From positions 1-49,061 of the forward strand of contig JAFZYR010000033.1 of assembly GCA_017616165.1 (NCBI GenBank): 49,061 bases of DNA, written 5' to 3'. The notes beneath the pieces are model-generated. The model worked only from the letters and a program-made list of their open reading frames with translations. It did not search any database and was not told the origin of the DNA. Within the stretch, counting starts at the first letter, position 1; each line of letters begins with the position of its first letter. The DNA is from Treponema sp. (GTDB lineage Bacteria > Spirochaetota > Spirochaetia > Treponematales > Treponemataceae). A program made the position numbers and the translations under genes. Positions 1-8,650 of this stretch are shown one piece after another.

Positions 1-213
1 ACAAAGATTCGTGAAATCATTGACAGAGATTATAAGGTAGAAGGTCGTCTTCGTTCAGAAGTAGGTCTTAACCTTAAACGTCTTATGGATATTGGCTGCT
101 ATCGTGGTCTTCGTCATAAGAGAGGTCTTCCAGTACGCGGACAGAGAACCCGTACAAACTCTCGTACTCGTAAGGGTAAGAAGAAGACAGTTGCTAATAA
201 GAAAAAGGCATAA
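1..213 (+). CDS. rpsM: 30S ribosomal protein uS13 (3' part)
   Basis: The window opens inside this gene; frame 1 gives 70 residues and a TAA at 211-213. The visible part starts [18 protein letters not shown] and contains [18 protein letters not shown], the basic tail by which S13 contacts the head of the 30S subunit, and ends in a Lys-rich stretch. It lies 16 bases before rpsK with a GGAGGAA ribosome binding site between them, so it belongs to the same operon. The N-terminal part is outside the window. Confidence 0.97.
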   Translation, partial: TKIREIIDRDYKVEGRLRSEVGLNLKRLMDIGCYRGLRHKRGLPVRGQRTRTNSRTRKGKKKTVANKKKA

Positions 214-229
214 GGCGGAGGAATAATTA

Positions 230-610
230 ATGGCTACCGTTAAAAAGCGAAAGGAAAAGAAGAGCGTATACGAAGGTAACGTTTACATTCAGGCTACGTT
301 CAATAATACTATCGTAACTATTACAGACCTGAAGGGAAATGCTCTTTCATGGGCTTCTTCAGGTGGACTTGGTTTCCGCGGAGCAAAGAAATCTACTCCG
401 TTTGCAGCTCAGTCTGTTGCAGAAACTGCTGTGCAGAAGGCACAGAGCTATGGTTTGCGTGAAGTTCACGTATATATCAAGGGACCTGGAATGGGACGCG
501 AAAGCGCAATCCGTTCTTTGGGAGCTATGGGCTTGAAGGTTAAATCAATTTCTGATGTAACTCCAATTCCACACAATGGCTGCCGTCCACGCAAAACTCG
601 CAGAATGTAA
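230..610 (+). CDS. rpsK: 30S ribosomal protein uS11
   Basis: The 126-residue product has the S11 hallmarks: [18 protein letters not shown], the Gly-rich [17 protein letters not shown] segment, and the C-terminal [14 protein letters not shown]11 sits on the platform of the 30S subunit near the mRNA exit. Length is normal for the family. The ATG follows GGAGGAATAATTA at 216-228. It is cotranscribed with rpsM upstream and rpsD 15 bases downstream. Confidence 0.98.
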   Translation: MATVKKRKEKKSVYEGNVYIQATFNNTIVTITDLKGNALSWASSGGLGFRGAKKSTPFAAQSVAETAVQKAQSYGLREVHVYIKGPGMGRESAIRSLGAMGLKVKSISDVTPIPHNGCRPRKTRRM

Positions 611-625
611 CAAGGAGATTTACAA

Positions 626-1222
626 ATGGGTAAAAGCACACAACCTTTATTAAAGAGATGCAAAGCCTTGGGAATTAATCCTCTTGTTATGGGTTATAGC
701 AAGGAATCTAAGAGAAATCAGAAAGAAGTTCGTCGTGGAAAGAAATCTGAATACGGTATTCAGCTTCAGGAAAAGCAGAAGCTCCGTTTCATCTATGGCG
801 TACTTGAAAAACAGTTCAAGAAATACTATGTAATGGCTTCAAAAAAATCTGGAGTAACAGGTGAAGTTCTTCTTCAGCTCCTCGAATCAAGATTGGATAA
901 TGTTTTGTTCCGTATGAATTTTGCAAAAACACGTAACGAAGCAAAGCAGCTTATTAACCACGGACACATCTGTGTTAATGGTAAAAAAGTTGATATTCCT
1001 TCATATCTTGTGAAGGTGGGAGATGTTATTTCGGTAAAAGAGGGAAGTCGTTCTCTTTCTGGAATTAAGGTAATTCTTACCCGCAATCCGGAAAAGACAA
1101 TTCCATCTTGGCTTGAAGTAGACAGTGATAACTTTACTGGAAAGGTTACTGCGGTTGCTGCTAGAAGTGATATTGATTATCAGGTAAAAGAACAGCTCGT
1201 AGTTGAGTATTATTCTAAATAA
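626..1222 (+). CDS. rpsD: 30S ribosomal protein uS4
   Basis: The 198-residue product is a primary 16S rRNA-binding protein of the 30S subunit. It carries an S4 RNA-binding domain at about residues 90-150, seen in LLESRLDNVLFRMNFA and the INHGHICVNGKKVDIPSYLV loop. The N-terminal zinc-binding Cys cluster found in some S4 proteins is absent: only single cysteines are visible, so this is the zinc-free form. An AAGGAG site lies at 611-616. In many bacteria S4 represses its own operon by binding the mRNA; I did not identify a specific pseudoknot here. Confidence 0.98.
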   Translation: MGKSTQPLLKRCKALGINPLVMGYSKESKRNQKEVRRGKKSEYGIQLQEKQKLRFIYGVLEKQFKKYYVMASKKSGVTGEVLLQLLESRLDNVLFRMNFAKTRNEAKQLINHGHICVNGKKVDIPSYLVKVGDVISVKEGSRSLSGIKVILTRNPEKTIPSWLEVDSDNFTGKVTAVAARSDIDYQVKEQLVVEYYSK

Positions 1223-1237
1223 AAATAAGGAGTTCAG

Positions 1238-2293
1238 ATGGCTCGCAAAAACCTGCTTAAAGGCTTTAAAAAACCTAAAGGCATTACATTTGAACATATT
1301 AGTACAAATCCGAACTACGGTAAGTTCACAGCATATCCATTCGAACCTGGATTTGGTACAACTGTTGGAAACACACTCAGAAGAGTGCTGTTGTCATCTA
1401 TTCAGGGTTATGCAATTTCTTCAATCCGCATAACTTCTTATGATGATAATGGGATTCCCCATGTTATCTCCAGCGAATTCGAAGCAATTCCAAATGTTTC
1501 GGAGGATACACTGGAAATAATCAATAGTCTTAAACAGATTCGTCTGCGTTTGCCAGAGGATGTTGAACAGGATACAATCATGTATGAGTTCAAGGGTCCT
1601 GGCATTGTAAAAAGCGACGACTTTGCAAAGGAAGGTCAGCTTGAGGTTATGACAAAGGATAAGCTCGTTTTCACTATGATGGAAGGAGCTCACCTTGACG
1701 TAGAAATCCAGATTGATCTTGGTCGTGGATATGTACCTGCAGAAACAAATGAACATTACATCGAAATTGTTGGAACTATTCCAATGGATGCAATTTTCAC
1801 ACCTGTTGAAAAGGTAAAGTATGCCATTGAACCTTGCCGCGTAGGCCAGCGTAATGACTACGACAAGCTTGTTCTTGAGATTTGGACTGACGGCACAATC
1901 ACTCCGGACGATGCTTTGGGCGAAGCTGCCAAGATTGCCAAGGAACACTTTGCAATCTTCATCAACTTCAATGACAAAGATGTAATCGGAAGTGATGAAA
2001 GCGATGAAGGAGACGAAAGCATCACAAAACTCCTTAATACTCCAGTTGAAGAGCTTGAGCTTTCTGTACGTTCATCAAATTGTTTGAAAAATGCAAATAT
2101 TCGTACAATAGGCGAATTAACAAAGAAAACTGAAGATGATATAGCAAAGACAAGAAACTTCGGAAAGAAGAGTCTTGCCGAAATCAAGGAAAAGCTCCAG
2201 GAATGGAACCTTACACTTGGTATGACAGACTATAGCCATCTGAAGAATGCTGCCAATTTAACAAAGCAGAAGGAAGAAACAGATGAATCATAG
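1238..2293 (+). CDS. rpoA: DNA-directed RNA polymerase alpha subunit
   Basis: The 351-residue product has the two usual domains. The N-terminal assembly domain (about 1-235) includes [20 protein letters not shown], which nucleates the polymerase core. The C-terminal domain (about 265-330) has [20 protein letters not shown] and the [14 protein letters not shown] helix that contacts UP-element DNA and activators. A very acidic linker ([11 protein letters not shown], about residue 250) joins them. The start follows AAGGAG at 1227-1232. The 3' end overlaps rplQ by 11 bases, so the two are probably translationally coupled. Confidence 0.98.
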   Translation: MARKNLLKGFKKPKGITFEHISTNPNYGKFTAYPFEPGFGTTVGNTLRRVLLSSIQGYAISSIRITSYDDNGIPHVISSEFEAIPNVSEDTLEIINSLKQIRLRLPEDVEQDTIMYEFKGPGIVKSDDFAKEGQLEVMTKDKLVFTMMEGAHLDVEIQIDLGRGYVPAETNEHYIEIVGTIPMDAIFTPVEKVKYAIEPCRVGQRNDYDKLVLEIWTDGTITPDDALGEAAKIAKEHFAIFINFNDKDVIGSDESDEGDESITKLLNTPVEELELSVRSSNCLKNANIRTIGELTKKTEDDIAKTRNFGKKSLAEIKEKLQEWNLTLGMTDYSHLKNAANLTKQKEETDES

Positions 2294-2813
2294 AAATGGT
2301 TTTAATCCGCTTTCACGTACAACAGCACATCGTCGTGCTATGTCACGCAATATGGTAACATCACTCTTTAGATATGAGCGAATTACTACAACTAAATCAA
2401 AGGCTTTGGAAGTAAGAAAATCTGCTGAAAAGCTTATTACAAGAGCCAAAGAAGATACTGTACATAATCGTCGTGAAGCAGCAAAATTTATTTCGGATGA
2501 AAAGATCCTTAATAAGTTGTTTACAGAAATCGGCCCACGCATGAAGGAAAGAAACGGTGGTTACACACGCGTCCTCAAATTAGGATTCCGCCAGGGTGAT
2601 GCCGCTGATGTTGTAATTCTTGAGCTTGTTGATTACAAACTTGAATCAGGTGAAGACAAGGCAGAAAAGAAAGCTGCTAAGAAGGCACCTGCTGCAAAGG
2701 AAGATTCAGCAAAACCAAAGAAGGCTGCATCTAAGTCTAAGGAAGCTGCTCCTGAAAAGAAACCGGCTTCTAAAAAGACTTCTGAAAAGAAGGAAGAGCC
2801 AAAGGCTGAGTAA
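2283..2813 (+). CDS. rplQ: 50S ribosomal protein bL17 with Lys/Ala-rich C-terminal extension
   Basis: Residues 1 to about 115 are a standard L17 ([20 protein letters not shown], then [20 protein letters not shown]), which lies near the polypeptide exit tunnel. The remaining 55-60 residues are a low-complexity basic tail of Lys, Ala, Pro, Ser and Glu ([24 protein letters not shown]), making the protein about 50 residues longer than the usual 115-130. The ATG lies inside the last codons of rpoA (11-base overlap). The next gene has a low-complexity tail of opposite charge. Confidence 0.97.
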   Translation: MNHRNGFNPLSRTTAHRRAMSRNMVTSLFRYERITTTKSKALEVRKSAEKLITRAKEDTVHNRREAAKFISDEKILNKLFTEIGPRMKERNGGYTRVLKLGFRQGDAADVVILELVDYKLESGEDKAEKKAAKKAPAAKEDSAKPKKAASKSKEAAPEKKPASKKTSEKKEEPKAE

Positions 2814-2840
2814 GCCTAAGGTTCCGTATAAGGAGTTCGT

Positions 2841-3143
2841 ATGTCTAAGAACCATCGTGGATCAGGTATTAGATCACTTCCTAATCACGGAAGAGGAACT
2901 TGTGCAATCTGTGGAAAGACAGATATCAAGGTTCTCTACGAAAAGGAAATTAATGGTCAGAATGTAAATATTTGTAAGTTCTGTAACGCACATCTTAAGA
3001 ACGAAGCAAGAAACGCTCCAGCTCCAGCTCCTGCAGCAGAAGAAGCTCCAGCAGCCGAAGCACCAGCAGAAGAGGCTCCAGCACAGGAAGCTCCTGCAGA
3101 AGAAGCACCAGCCGAAGCTCCAGCAGAAACTCCTGCCGAGTAA
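2841..3143 (+). CDS. Small zinc-ribbon protein with acidic Ala/Pro/Glu tail
   Basis: The 100-residue product begins MSKNHRGSGIRSLPNHGRGT and contains CAICGKTD, then NICKFCNAHLKN about 20 residues later. The two CxxC knuckles form a likely zinc ribbon at residues 21-53. From about residue 58 it is nearly pure Ala, Pro and Glu (APAEEAPAQEAPAEE), strongly acidic. It is the last gene of the ribosomal operon, 27 bases after rplQ with an AAGGAG site at 2829-2834, and is followed by the operon terminator. Operon position and size suggest a ribosome-associated or translation-linked role; that is inference. I do not recognise a named family. The C-x2-C-G-K and N-I-C-x2-C spacing resembles the zinc ribbon of bL28 at 22124, but the rest does not match. 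Confidence 0.9.
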   Translation: MSKNHRGSGIRSLPNHGRGTCAICGKTDIKVLYEKEINGQNVNICKFCNAHLKNEARNAPAPAPAAEEAPAAEAPAEEAPAQEAPAEEAPAEAPAETPAE

Positions 3144-3170
3144 AAAGCAGCGCTGTTATTTACATTTGCA

Positions 3171-3203
3171 AACCGTCGGACCCGCGTGCCGACGGTTTTT
3201 TAT
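3171..3203 (+). terminator. Rho-independent terminator of the ribosomal operon
   Basis: Nine-base arms AACCGTCGG (3171-3179) and CCGACGGTT (3189-3197) enclose a 9-base loop and run into a T tract at 3196-3201. It lies 28 bases after the zinc-ribbon stop codon. Confidence 0.93.
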
Positions 3204-3208
3204 TGCCG

Positions 3209-3231
3209 GGGTCCCTGAGGCTCTCGAAGGG
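3209..3231. repeat. Degenerate copy of the CTGAGCCTGTCGAAGG repeat
   Basis: GGGTCCCTGAGGCTCTCGAAGG matches the core of the better copies at 13941, 39563 and 47963 with several changes. It sits just after the operon terminator and looks like a decayed copy. Confidence 0.6.
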
Positions 3232-3271
3232 TCTCCAAGGCAATCTTTTTCAAAAATTAATCTATAGTGTC

Positions 3272-3300
3272 TTGCGTGAATATCACGTTTGATATAAAAT
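3272..3300 (+). promoter_or_regulatory. Candidate promoter of the PilZ gene
   Basis: TTGCGT (3272-3277), 17 bases, then TAAAAT (3295-3300) give a fair sigma-70 match. The predicted transcript start is within about 3 bases of the ATG at 3310, and no ribosome binding site is visible. A short dyad CGTGA-ATA-TCACG (3275-3287) lies inside the spacer and could be an operator. Confidence 0.5.
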
Positions 3301-3309
3301 ATATATTAT

Positions 3310-4200
3310 ATGGGTATTGCTAATAGTCATCAGATTTCCAGATACTATGATTTTTTCAGAGATAAGGAAATTGTTTTTACTAAATCCAATCTGCAGATTC
3401 TTAAGATGGACCCACGCCAGGTATATGTAAAATGTGCCGGTGGTCAGTGGCCTTGTCTTATTAACTCATCTTCCTTGCAGTCTGCTAAAATTATTATTGG
3501 AACAAACAGCGGTGCCTTCCTTGCAATCCAGAAAGATAAAAATATGGCAATACAGCTGCGTTATTGCTTTATAGATGCAAACAACGCGCCAATCCATTTT
3601 TTTGTAAACTGTACTGTCGGCGAAATAAACAAATATCAGAATACCGAAGAGCTTGCAATCATCACTCTTAATTTTACACAGCGTCCGCCTGATGATTTGA
3701 TCTTCAAAATCGGTGAGTTCCTTGAAGCAAACGAAAACTTCTACCACCGCAAGGAAGAGCGTATTGATATAAACAAAAACTCTATCCGCAAGCTTGGACT
3801 CGAAAAAGAGGAATCAATCATCTTTGTAGAAAACGTACCTCGCCGCTGTATTCTCAAGGACCTTTCGTTCAGTGGTGCCAAGGTAATGCTTGTTGGCGTT
3901 CCAAAGTTCCTTGTAGGAAAAAGCATTTCGCTCAAAATTGACTTTATAGATACAAACGAATCTGTGCTTATCCCGGGCATTATTCCTCGTGCAGAATTCC
4001 TGGAGGGCCGCAAGGATATAGCTTCAGTTCACATTGCATTCAACGGCGACACTGTACCTATGGTATATAAGATTCACATCAACAGCTTTATTACAACCTA
4101 TCAAAAGACAATTCTTAATAACCAGCAGGCTAGTGCAAATACAGAAGTAACTCAGCCTACCATAACTACAGCCGCCGATAGCGCTAATCCAGAAGCATAG
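3310..4200 (+). CDS. PilZ-domain protein, predicted c-di-GMP receptor
   Basis: The 296-residue cytoplasmic product has both halves of the PilZ c-di-GMP site: RKEER at residues 147-151 (the RxxxR motif) and DLSFSG at 184-189 (D/NxSxxG). Residues 1-140 form an N-terminal domain that I cannot assign with certainty; its position is like the flagellar-brake domain of YcgR-type proteins. The last 25 residues are a Thr/Ala-rich tail. Known PilZ proteins turn c-di-GMP level into motility or envelope responses, which fits a spirochaete; the target here is unknown. A TPR gene follows 8 bases later, probably in the same transcript. A GGDEF protein that could make the ligand is encoded at 20863-21972. 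Confidence 0.85.
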   Translation: MGIANSHQISRYYDFFRDKEIVFTKSNLQILKMDPRQVYVKCAGGQWPCLINSSSLQSAKIIIGTNSGAFLAIQKDKNMAIQLRYCFIDANNAPIHFFVNCTVGEINKYQNTEELAIITLNFTQRPPDDLIFKIGEFLEANENFYHRKEERIDINKNSIRKLGLEKEESIIFVENVPRRCILKDLSFSGAKVMLVGVPKFLVGKSISLKIDFIDTNESVLIPGIIPRAEFLEGRKDIASVHIAFNGDTVPMVYKIHINSFITTYQKTILNNQQASANTEVTQPTITTAADSANPEA

Positions 4201-4208
4201 GAATTATT

Positions 4209-5354
4209 ATGAACCCTAAAAATCCTCTTGATTCAATTTATTTTATTGACCTGCCGGAAAATTTCTCTTTGTCCGATGCAGCCTTCCCAATTGATAAGAC
4301 TATTCAGCTTCCAGTTCAGCAAAAGGACAGCGATGCACCAGGAATCTTTAATCCTTCTGAAATTACAATGGAGCAGATTCTTGCAGGTATTCTTACAGTG
4401 CTTGCCTACGACAAAAAGAATGCTCATCTTGATTATTACCGTTCCATTCTTAAAAAGGCCAAGCCAAACATCAAGCAGGAGCTTTGCGAGGCAGCTATCT
4501 TAAAAACCAAAAACGAAGACTTTGACCTTGCAGAAGAAATCTTCCTTGCACTTCATGGCTTTGACCCGGAGGATGTTGCAATAGTTTTGAACATGGCCTT
4601 GTTCTTAGACCAGCGTGGAGACAGCTACCGCCGTGCAGGCCTTTTTGAAGATGCCGACGCCTACGATGCCGATGCCGAATCCTACTACATTCAGGCTATG
4701 GAAGCAGAACCACCGCTGCCGGATGCCTTTTTTAATGCAGGCTTTTTCTACCTTAAGCAGCACAAATACCGCGAAGCCAAGGACAGCTTTGAAACCTTTG
4801 TGGCCCTCAATGCAGGTGCTACAGAAGAAGAGCTTGGCGAAAACGGTCAGTACAAGCTTGGCCGTGCACAGGAAATAATAGAAAACATAAACAACCAGAA
4901 CATGGATGACGAGCGCTTTAAGAACGCCTACGACCTTATTTCAAGCGGTCAGGAAGAAAAGGGCCTTGAAGAAATACATGCCTTCTTAAAAAACAATCCA
5001 AAGGTATGGAATGCCTGGTTCCTTCTTGGCTGGGCCCTGCGCAAGCTGGAACGCTTTGAGGATGCCAAGCAGGCCTTTCTGGAAGCACTCAAATATGGCG
5101 GAGACACCAACCCGGACACCTATAACGAGCTTTCCTTGTGTCTTGTTGCCGAAAAGAAATTTGATGAGGCAAAACAGGCCCTTCAAAAGGCTATGGCAAT
5201 AGACCCGGACAATACAAAGATTATTTCTAATCTTGGTTATATAGCTCTTGCACAGGATGATGAAGAAGAGGCACGTAAGTGTTTTTCAATTGTTCTGGAG
5301 CTTGATCCAAAGGATGCCATTGCGGCAGCCGAGCTTGCAAAGCTGGAAAAATAA
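4209..5354 (+). CDS. TPR-repeat protein
   Basis: The 381-residue soluble product has no signal peptide. The N-terminal ~60 residues are non-repetitive; after that there are several tetratricopeptide repeats, clearest as NAGFFYLKQHKYREAKDSF (about 177-195), WFLLGWALRKLERFEDAKQ (about 270-288), ELSLCLVAEKKFDEAKQAL and NLGYIALAQDDEEEARKCF near the C-terminus. TPR arrays are protein-protein scaffolds. It starts 8 bases after the PilZ gene (GGAATTATT just before the ATG) and is probably coexpressed with it, so it may be a partner of that receptor; this is inference. Its stop codon directly abuts that of the convergent DUF192 gene. Confidence 0.88.
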   Translation: MNPKNPLDSIYFIDLPENFSLSDAAFPIDKTIQLPVQQKDSDAPGIFNPSEITMEQILAGILTVLAYDKKNAHLDYYRSILKKAKPNIKQELCEAAILKTKNEDFDLAEEIFLALHGFDPEDVAIVLNMALFLDQRGDSYRRAGLFEDADAYDADAESYYIQAMEAEPPLPDAFFNAGFFYLKQHKYREAKDSFETFVALNAGATEEELGENGQYKLGRAQEIIENINNQNMDDERFKNAYDLISSGQEEKGLEEIHAFLKNNPKVWNAWFLLGWALRKLERFEDAKQAFLEALKYGGDTNPDTYNELSLCLVAEKKFDEAKQALQKAMAIDPDNTKIISNLGYIALAQDDEEEARKCFSIVLELDPKDAIAAAELAKLEK

Positions 5355-5792
5355 TTACCAGCTTATAACGTCACCGACATTTATATTATTCTCGCGGAAC
5401 CAGCCCTGTGGTACTTCAAGTGCATAGCGTACAGATACTGTGCTTTTTATAGGAGTAAGACTAAAGGGTGTCATGTCGTAGATGTTGCGGATTTTTCCCT
5501 TTGAGTCCAGATATGCAATGGAAAGAGGGTGGGGTGTATTTTTCATCCAGAACGAAAGAATCTGGTCTCTGTCAAAAATAAACAGCATGCCTGTTCCGTC
5601 CGGAATATTCTTGCGCTCCATAAAGCCGTGATTTCGTTCTTCTTCGCTTTTTGCAATTTCTGCCTGTACCGGTATGGTTGTGCCGTCTGCTCTTGTTATT
5701 ATAAGCTCTTGTACGGGCAGCTTTTTTGATTTGCAGCTGGCAAAGGGCAAAAGAAAAATAAATGCAGCAAGAATAAAAAATATTTTTTTCAT
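5355..5792 (-). CDS. DUF192-family lipoprotein
   Basis: I place the start at the ATG at 5792, which gives MKKIFFILAAFIFLLPFASC with a lipobox (FASC) for anchoring to a membrane; upstream in-frame codons would overlap the preceding gene. The mature part has the DUF192 signature: RNHGFMERKNIPDGTGMLFI and SFWMKNTPHPLSIAYLD. DUF192 is a small conserved domain without a proven biochemical role. The start lies 1 base after the stop of the upstream minus-strand gene, so translation is probably coupled. Confidence 0.9.
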   Translation of the reverse strand: MKKIFFILAAFIFLLPFASCKSKKLPVQELIITRADGTTIPVQAEIAKSEEERNHGFMERKNIPDGTGMLFIFDRDQILSFWMKNTPHPLSIAYLDSKGKIRNIYDMTPFSLTPIKSTVSVRYALEVPQGWFRENNINVGDVISW

Positions 5793-5793
5793 A

Positions 5794-6336
5794 TTAAAAC
5801 TCATCAAGGAAGCTCTGCAGGTTCTGCTCTTCAAACGATTTTTGAACGGTAGCAGCTGTCTTGAGCATATCAAAGGTTTCTTTATCAATGTATTTTACGC
5901 TAAGCGGTCGTTCCAGCTGAATTATTATGGAATCGTTTTCCCATACAGCCATCTGCGGGTCCAGGCTCACAGGCTTACCGTATTTTTCGCTAAGGGTTGT
6001 GTACATTGTATAATAGTCTGTTTTCTGATTGTTAATATTAATTGTAATGATATAAAGCTGTTCATTATAAAACTGAAAGTAGCACTGTGTAAGATAAGGA
6101 GAGCCTCTTCCACCGCTTGCATTTGTTTCTATGAGTGTACGGCCTTGTCCCGGAAGCAAAGAAACATCTCTGTCGCCGCTGTAGCCAAAGTCTGAGTTTT
6201 TAAGCAGCTGCTTTTTTGTTTCGTCCAGCGACATGCCAAGATGAACGCCGCCATAACCGTCGGGAAGACTCTGCGCAAAAAGCGAAAAGCCGCAAACGAG
6301 GATAAATAAACCAAAAATAATTCTTTTTACACTCAT
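5794..6336 (-). CDS. Exported protein of unknown function
   Basis: The 180-residue product has a cleavable signal peptide (MSVKRIIFGLFILVCGFSLFAQ). The mature part begins SLPDGYGGVHLGMSLDETKK, a G-x-x-L-G-M-S-x-x-E motif seen in small periplasmic proteins that often carry short repeats of this type. The remainder is polar with alternating beta-like strands (YFQFYNEQLYIITININNQ). No catalytic motif is apparent. It lies 21 bases after the cNMP-binding gene and is coupled to the DUF192 lipoprotein downstream, suggesting a minus-strand operon of three. Confidence 0.8.
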   Translation of the reverse strand: MSVKRIIFGLFILVCGFSLFAQSLPDGYGGVHLGMSLDETKKQLLKNSDFGYSGDRDVSLLPGQGRTLIETNASGGRGSPYLTQCYFQFYNEQLYIITININNQKTDYYTMYTTLSEKYGKPVSLDPQMAVWENDSIIIQLERPLSVKYIDKETFDMLKTAATVQKSFEEQNLQSFLDEF

Positions 6337-6357
6337 ATAGAGTTTATCGGCAGAAAA

Positions 6358-7548
6358 TTACTCTTCATTACTCTGTTTTCTGTAGAAGGCGGCCTGCTTT
6401 ACAAGCTCAGGCACATCCTTAATATAAATCTTGTTGTCTACAAGCTTTACGTGTGCAGAAGAAGAGAAGTCGAAAATTGCCTTGTGCTGTGCTTCCTGAG
6501 GCAGACCACACATATTTGCAATATCCTTTGGTGTAAATTCTGTCTGCATGGCCTTGGAAGTAAGGCGGTCAATATTAATGCGCTGTTTTTCCAGCTGAAG
6601 TGAAAGCATATCAATCATCTTGTGGAACGGATCGCGCAGGTTTGCGTTATCAAGCTGGCGGTACATAGACCACAGGCGTTCTGCAAGAGTTGTTGTAAGG
6701 CGTGAAATAAGCTGCGGCTGAGTAGTTACCATCTGATTAAAGTTGTCGTGGTTTACTACCATAAGGCGGCAGTCACTGTGTGCAATGGCGTTGGCAGAGC
6801 GAGGCTTGTTTTCAAGCAGGGCCATTTCGCCAAACATATCTCCCTTGTGGAGCAGGGCAAGTGTTACTTCGTTGCCGTCTACAACCTTAGAGATTGTAAC
6901 TTCGCCACTCTGGATAATAAACATATCTGAACCGCTCTGTGCCTCAGAGAAAATCATTGTATCCTGAGGATATTCGCGGCTAAGCTCCTTTGAAGGTTCA
7001 AAATATGGAGCGCGTGTGCGTGCCTTGAGTGCAACAAACTTTTGCTTGGCCATATCTGCACCAGGACCGGCAGGCTTTGTCTTAAGATACTGGTAGTAGG
7101 CATAAACGGCTATATTGTTGCGGCTTGCTTTTTCGTAAAACTGTGCTACACGCAGAATCTGTTCTGCAGAATCAGAAGCTACAGTGTTAAGAGTTGCCTT
7201 GGTGAGCATTTCGTTCATCTGGCGCATGCGTGCTGCAAAGGTTTTGATGATTTTAAGTGCGACCGGAGTATTTTTTACGATAAGCTCCGGATATTGTTCC
7301 TTTTTAACTGCAATTGCCTGAACATCTGTCATTGCTACGGCAGTTTCAATCTGAAGGTGAGAAGCCATGCATGGAACAACGCCTACGAAGTCTCCGGGAC
7401 CAAGCTTAAACGGCTGAATTCCAGAACCTGAGGATTTAAAACATTGAACCATACCCTTCTGGATGATGTAGAAGCGGTCACTGTCGGCCTTGCCTTCTAC
7501 TACCATGTATGATCCCTGTTTAAATGTAACTATCTGCAATTGTAACAT
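6358..7548 (-). CDS. Twin cyclic-nucleotide-binding-domain protein
   Basis: The 396-residue product has two cNMP-binding folds of the CRP type, at about residues 8-125 and 185-305. The second has an intact phosphate-binding cassette, FGEMALLENKPRSANA, with the Glu and Arg that hold the cyclic phosphate. The equivalent segment of the first (GDFVGVVPCMASHLQIETAV) lacks them, so that domain probably does not bind nucleotide. Between them lies a helical segment (about 125-170). The C-terminus (FTPKDIANMCGLPQEAQHKA) resembles a winged-helix or small helical output rather than a clear CRP HTH. An AGGTGAG site lies 8 bases before the ATG, and a TATAAT box is visible further upstream on the minus strand. 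Confidence 0.85.
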   Translation of the reverse strand: MLQLQIVTFKQGSYMVVEGKADSDRFYIIQKGMVQCFKSSGSGIQPFKLGPGDFVGVVPCMASHLQIETAVAMTDVQAIAVKKEQYPELIVKNTPVALKIIKTFAARMRQMNEMLTKATLNTVASDSAEQILRVAQFYEKASRNNIAVYAYYQYLKTKPAGPGADMAKQKFVALKARTRAPYFEPSKELSREYPQDTMIFSEAQSGSDMFIIQSGEVTISKVVDGNEVTLALLHKGDMFGEMALLENKPRSANAIAHSDCRLMVVNHDNFNQMVTTQPQLISRLTTTLAERLWSMYRQLDNANLRDPFHKMIDMLSLQLEKQRINIDRLTSKAMQTEFTPKDIANMCGLPQEAQHKAIFDFSSSAHVKLVDNKIYIKDVPELVKQAAFYRKQSNEE

Positions 7549-7606
7549 AGCATTCTCACCTAAATCTTATTATTATAGTATAAATTTACAAATGGAATTT
7601 GTCTAG

Positions 7607-8596
7607 TTAATTTTCGACAAAAATTATCTCACTCTCAAGCGAAAAACCATATTTTTGTTGAACTTGGGCCTGTACATACTCAACAAGCTCCTTAATCTGA
7701 GCCGCCTTTGCATCCTTAACGTTTACTATGAAATTTCCATGGAAATCTGCTACCTTAGCACCGCCAATGGTGTAGCCGCGGAGTCCTGCTTCGTCAATTA
7801 TCTGGCCGCTTGGTTTACCAAAGCTGCGGTTATTCTTAAATACACTGCCTGCACTCGGAAACTTAAAATGACCCTTGTTTACGCGCTCTGCAATGTATTT
7901 TTTGCATTCGGTCTGGATCTGCGGCTGCTCAGAAGCGTTTTTTTGTGTAAGTAAAAAGGTTGCCGTGGTAATAAACTTTTTTCCACTCTGGAAAGGCGAT
8001 TTTTTATAGGCCCATTCGGACGGGTCAAGCAGCTGCTGTTCAAGAGAGATTTTTTCCTTGGAATAGTCCATCCAGCTTACCGAAAAAAGCCTGTCGCTTA
8101 TGGAAAGGTCAAAGCAGCGTGCATTCATATAAACAGCACCGCCCACAGAGCCCGGGAGTCCTGCAAACTGTTCAAGTCCGCTTATGGAGTTTTCGGTACA
8201 GAATTTTACAAGTGCCGCCATCGGGGTTCCGGAAAAACAGGTTATAAGAGTCTGTCCCTTTTTAAGCTCTATCTTGCCAAATTCCTTTGAAATATTAGAA
8301 GGAGGATAGTAGGCAGTATCACTGAATTTGGACGTGCACACTACAGCGCCTTTAAAGCCTTCGTCTGCAAAAACAATATTGCTTCCGCCGCCCATTATAA
8401 AAAAGCGCACGTCATTCTGCAAAAGTGCATCCATTGCAATCTGAAAGGAATAGTAGTTTTGCGGAGCAATGAATAAGTCTGCCGGCCCGCCAACCTTAAA
8501 CGTAGTCTTTGGAGCCAGCGGTTCGTTTTGCAGTATGTCGCCCTTAAATGCGTCATGATTTTTTAATATCTGTATGATTTTTTCGTAATCTGCCAC
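7607..8596 (-). CDS. murB: UDP-N-acetylmuramate dehydrogenase (UDP-N-acetylenolpyruvoylglucosamine reductase)
   Basis: The 329-residue cytoplasmic flavoenzyme reduces UDP-GlcNAc-enolpyruvate to UDP-MurNAc in peptidoglycan synthesis. Visible hallmarks are PLAPKTTFKVGGPADLFI (FAD-domain start), IMGGGSNIVFADEGF (FAD pyrophosphate loop), the catalytic Ser in SAGSVFKN, and the terminal LESEIIFV with the catalytic Glu. The start is GTG at 8594-8596, chosen because the TTFKVGG domain then has normal spacing. There is no ribosome binding site; instead a TATAAT lies 6 bases before the GTG, predicting a leaderless mRNA. Confidence 0.96.
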   Translation of the reverse strand: MADYEKIIQILKNHDAFKGDILQNEPLAPKTTFKVGGPADLFIAPQNYYSFQIAMDALLQNDVRFFIMGGGSNIVFADEGFKGAVVCTSKFSDTAYYPPSNISKEFGKIELKKGQTLITCFSGTPMAALVKFCTENSISGLEQFAGLPGSVGGAVYMNARCFDLSISDRLFSVSWMDYSKEKISLEQQLLDPSEWAYKKSPFQSGKKFITTATFLLTQKNASEQPQIQTECKKYIAERVNKGHFKFPSAGSVFKNNRSFGKPSGQIIDEAGLRGYTIGGAKVADFHGNFIVNVKDAKAAQIKELVEYVQAQVQQKYGFSLESEIIFVEN

Positions 8597-8602
8597 AGAT
8601 TT

Positions 8603-8631
8603 ATTATATCATTTGCCCGTGTTTTTGTCAT
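8603..8631 (-). promoter_or_regulatory. murB promoter, leaderless type
   Basis: On the minus strand ATGACA (8631-8626), exactly 17 bases, then TATAAT (8608-8603) match the sigma-70 consensus at 11 of 12 positions. The GTG start begins 6 bases after the -10 box, so the transcript should begin at or next to the start codon. Confidence 0.8.
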
Positions 8632-8650
8632 TGACCACAAGCCCCCACAT

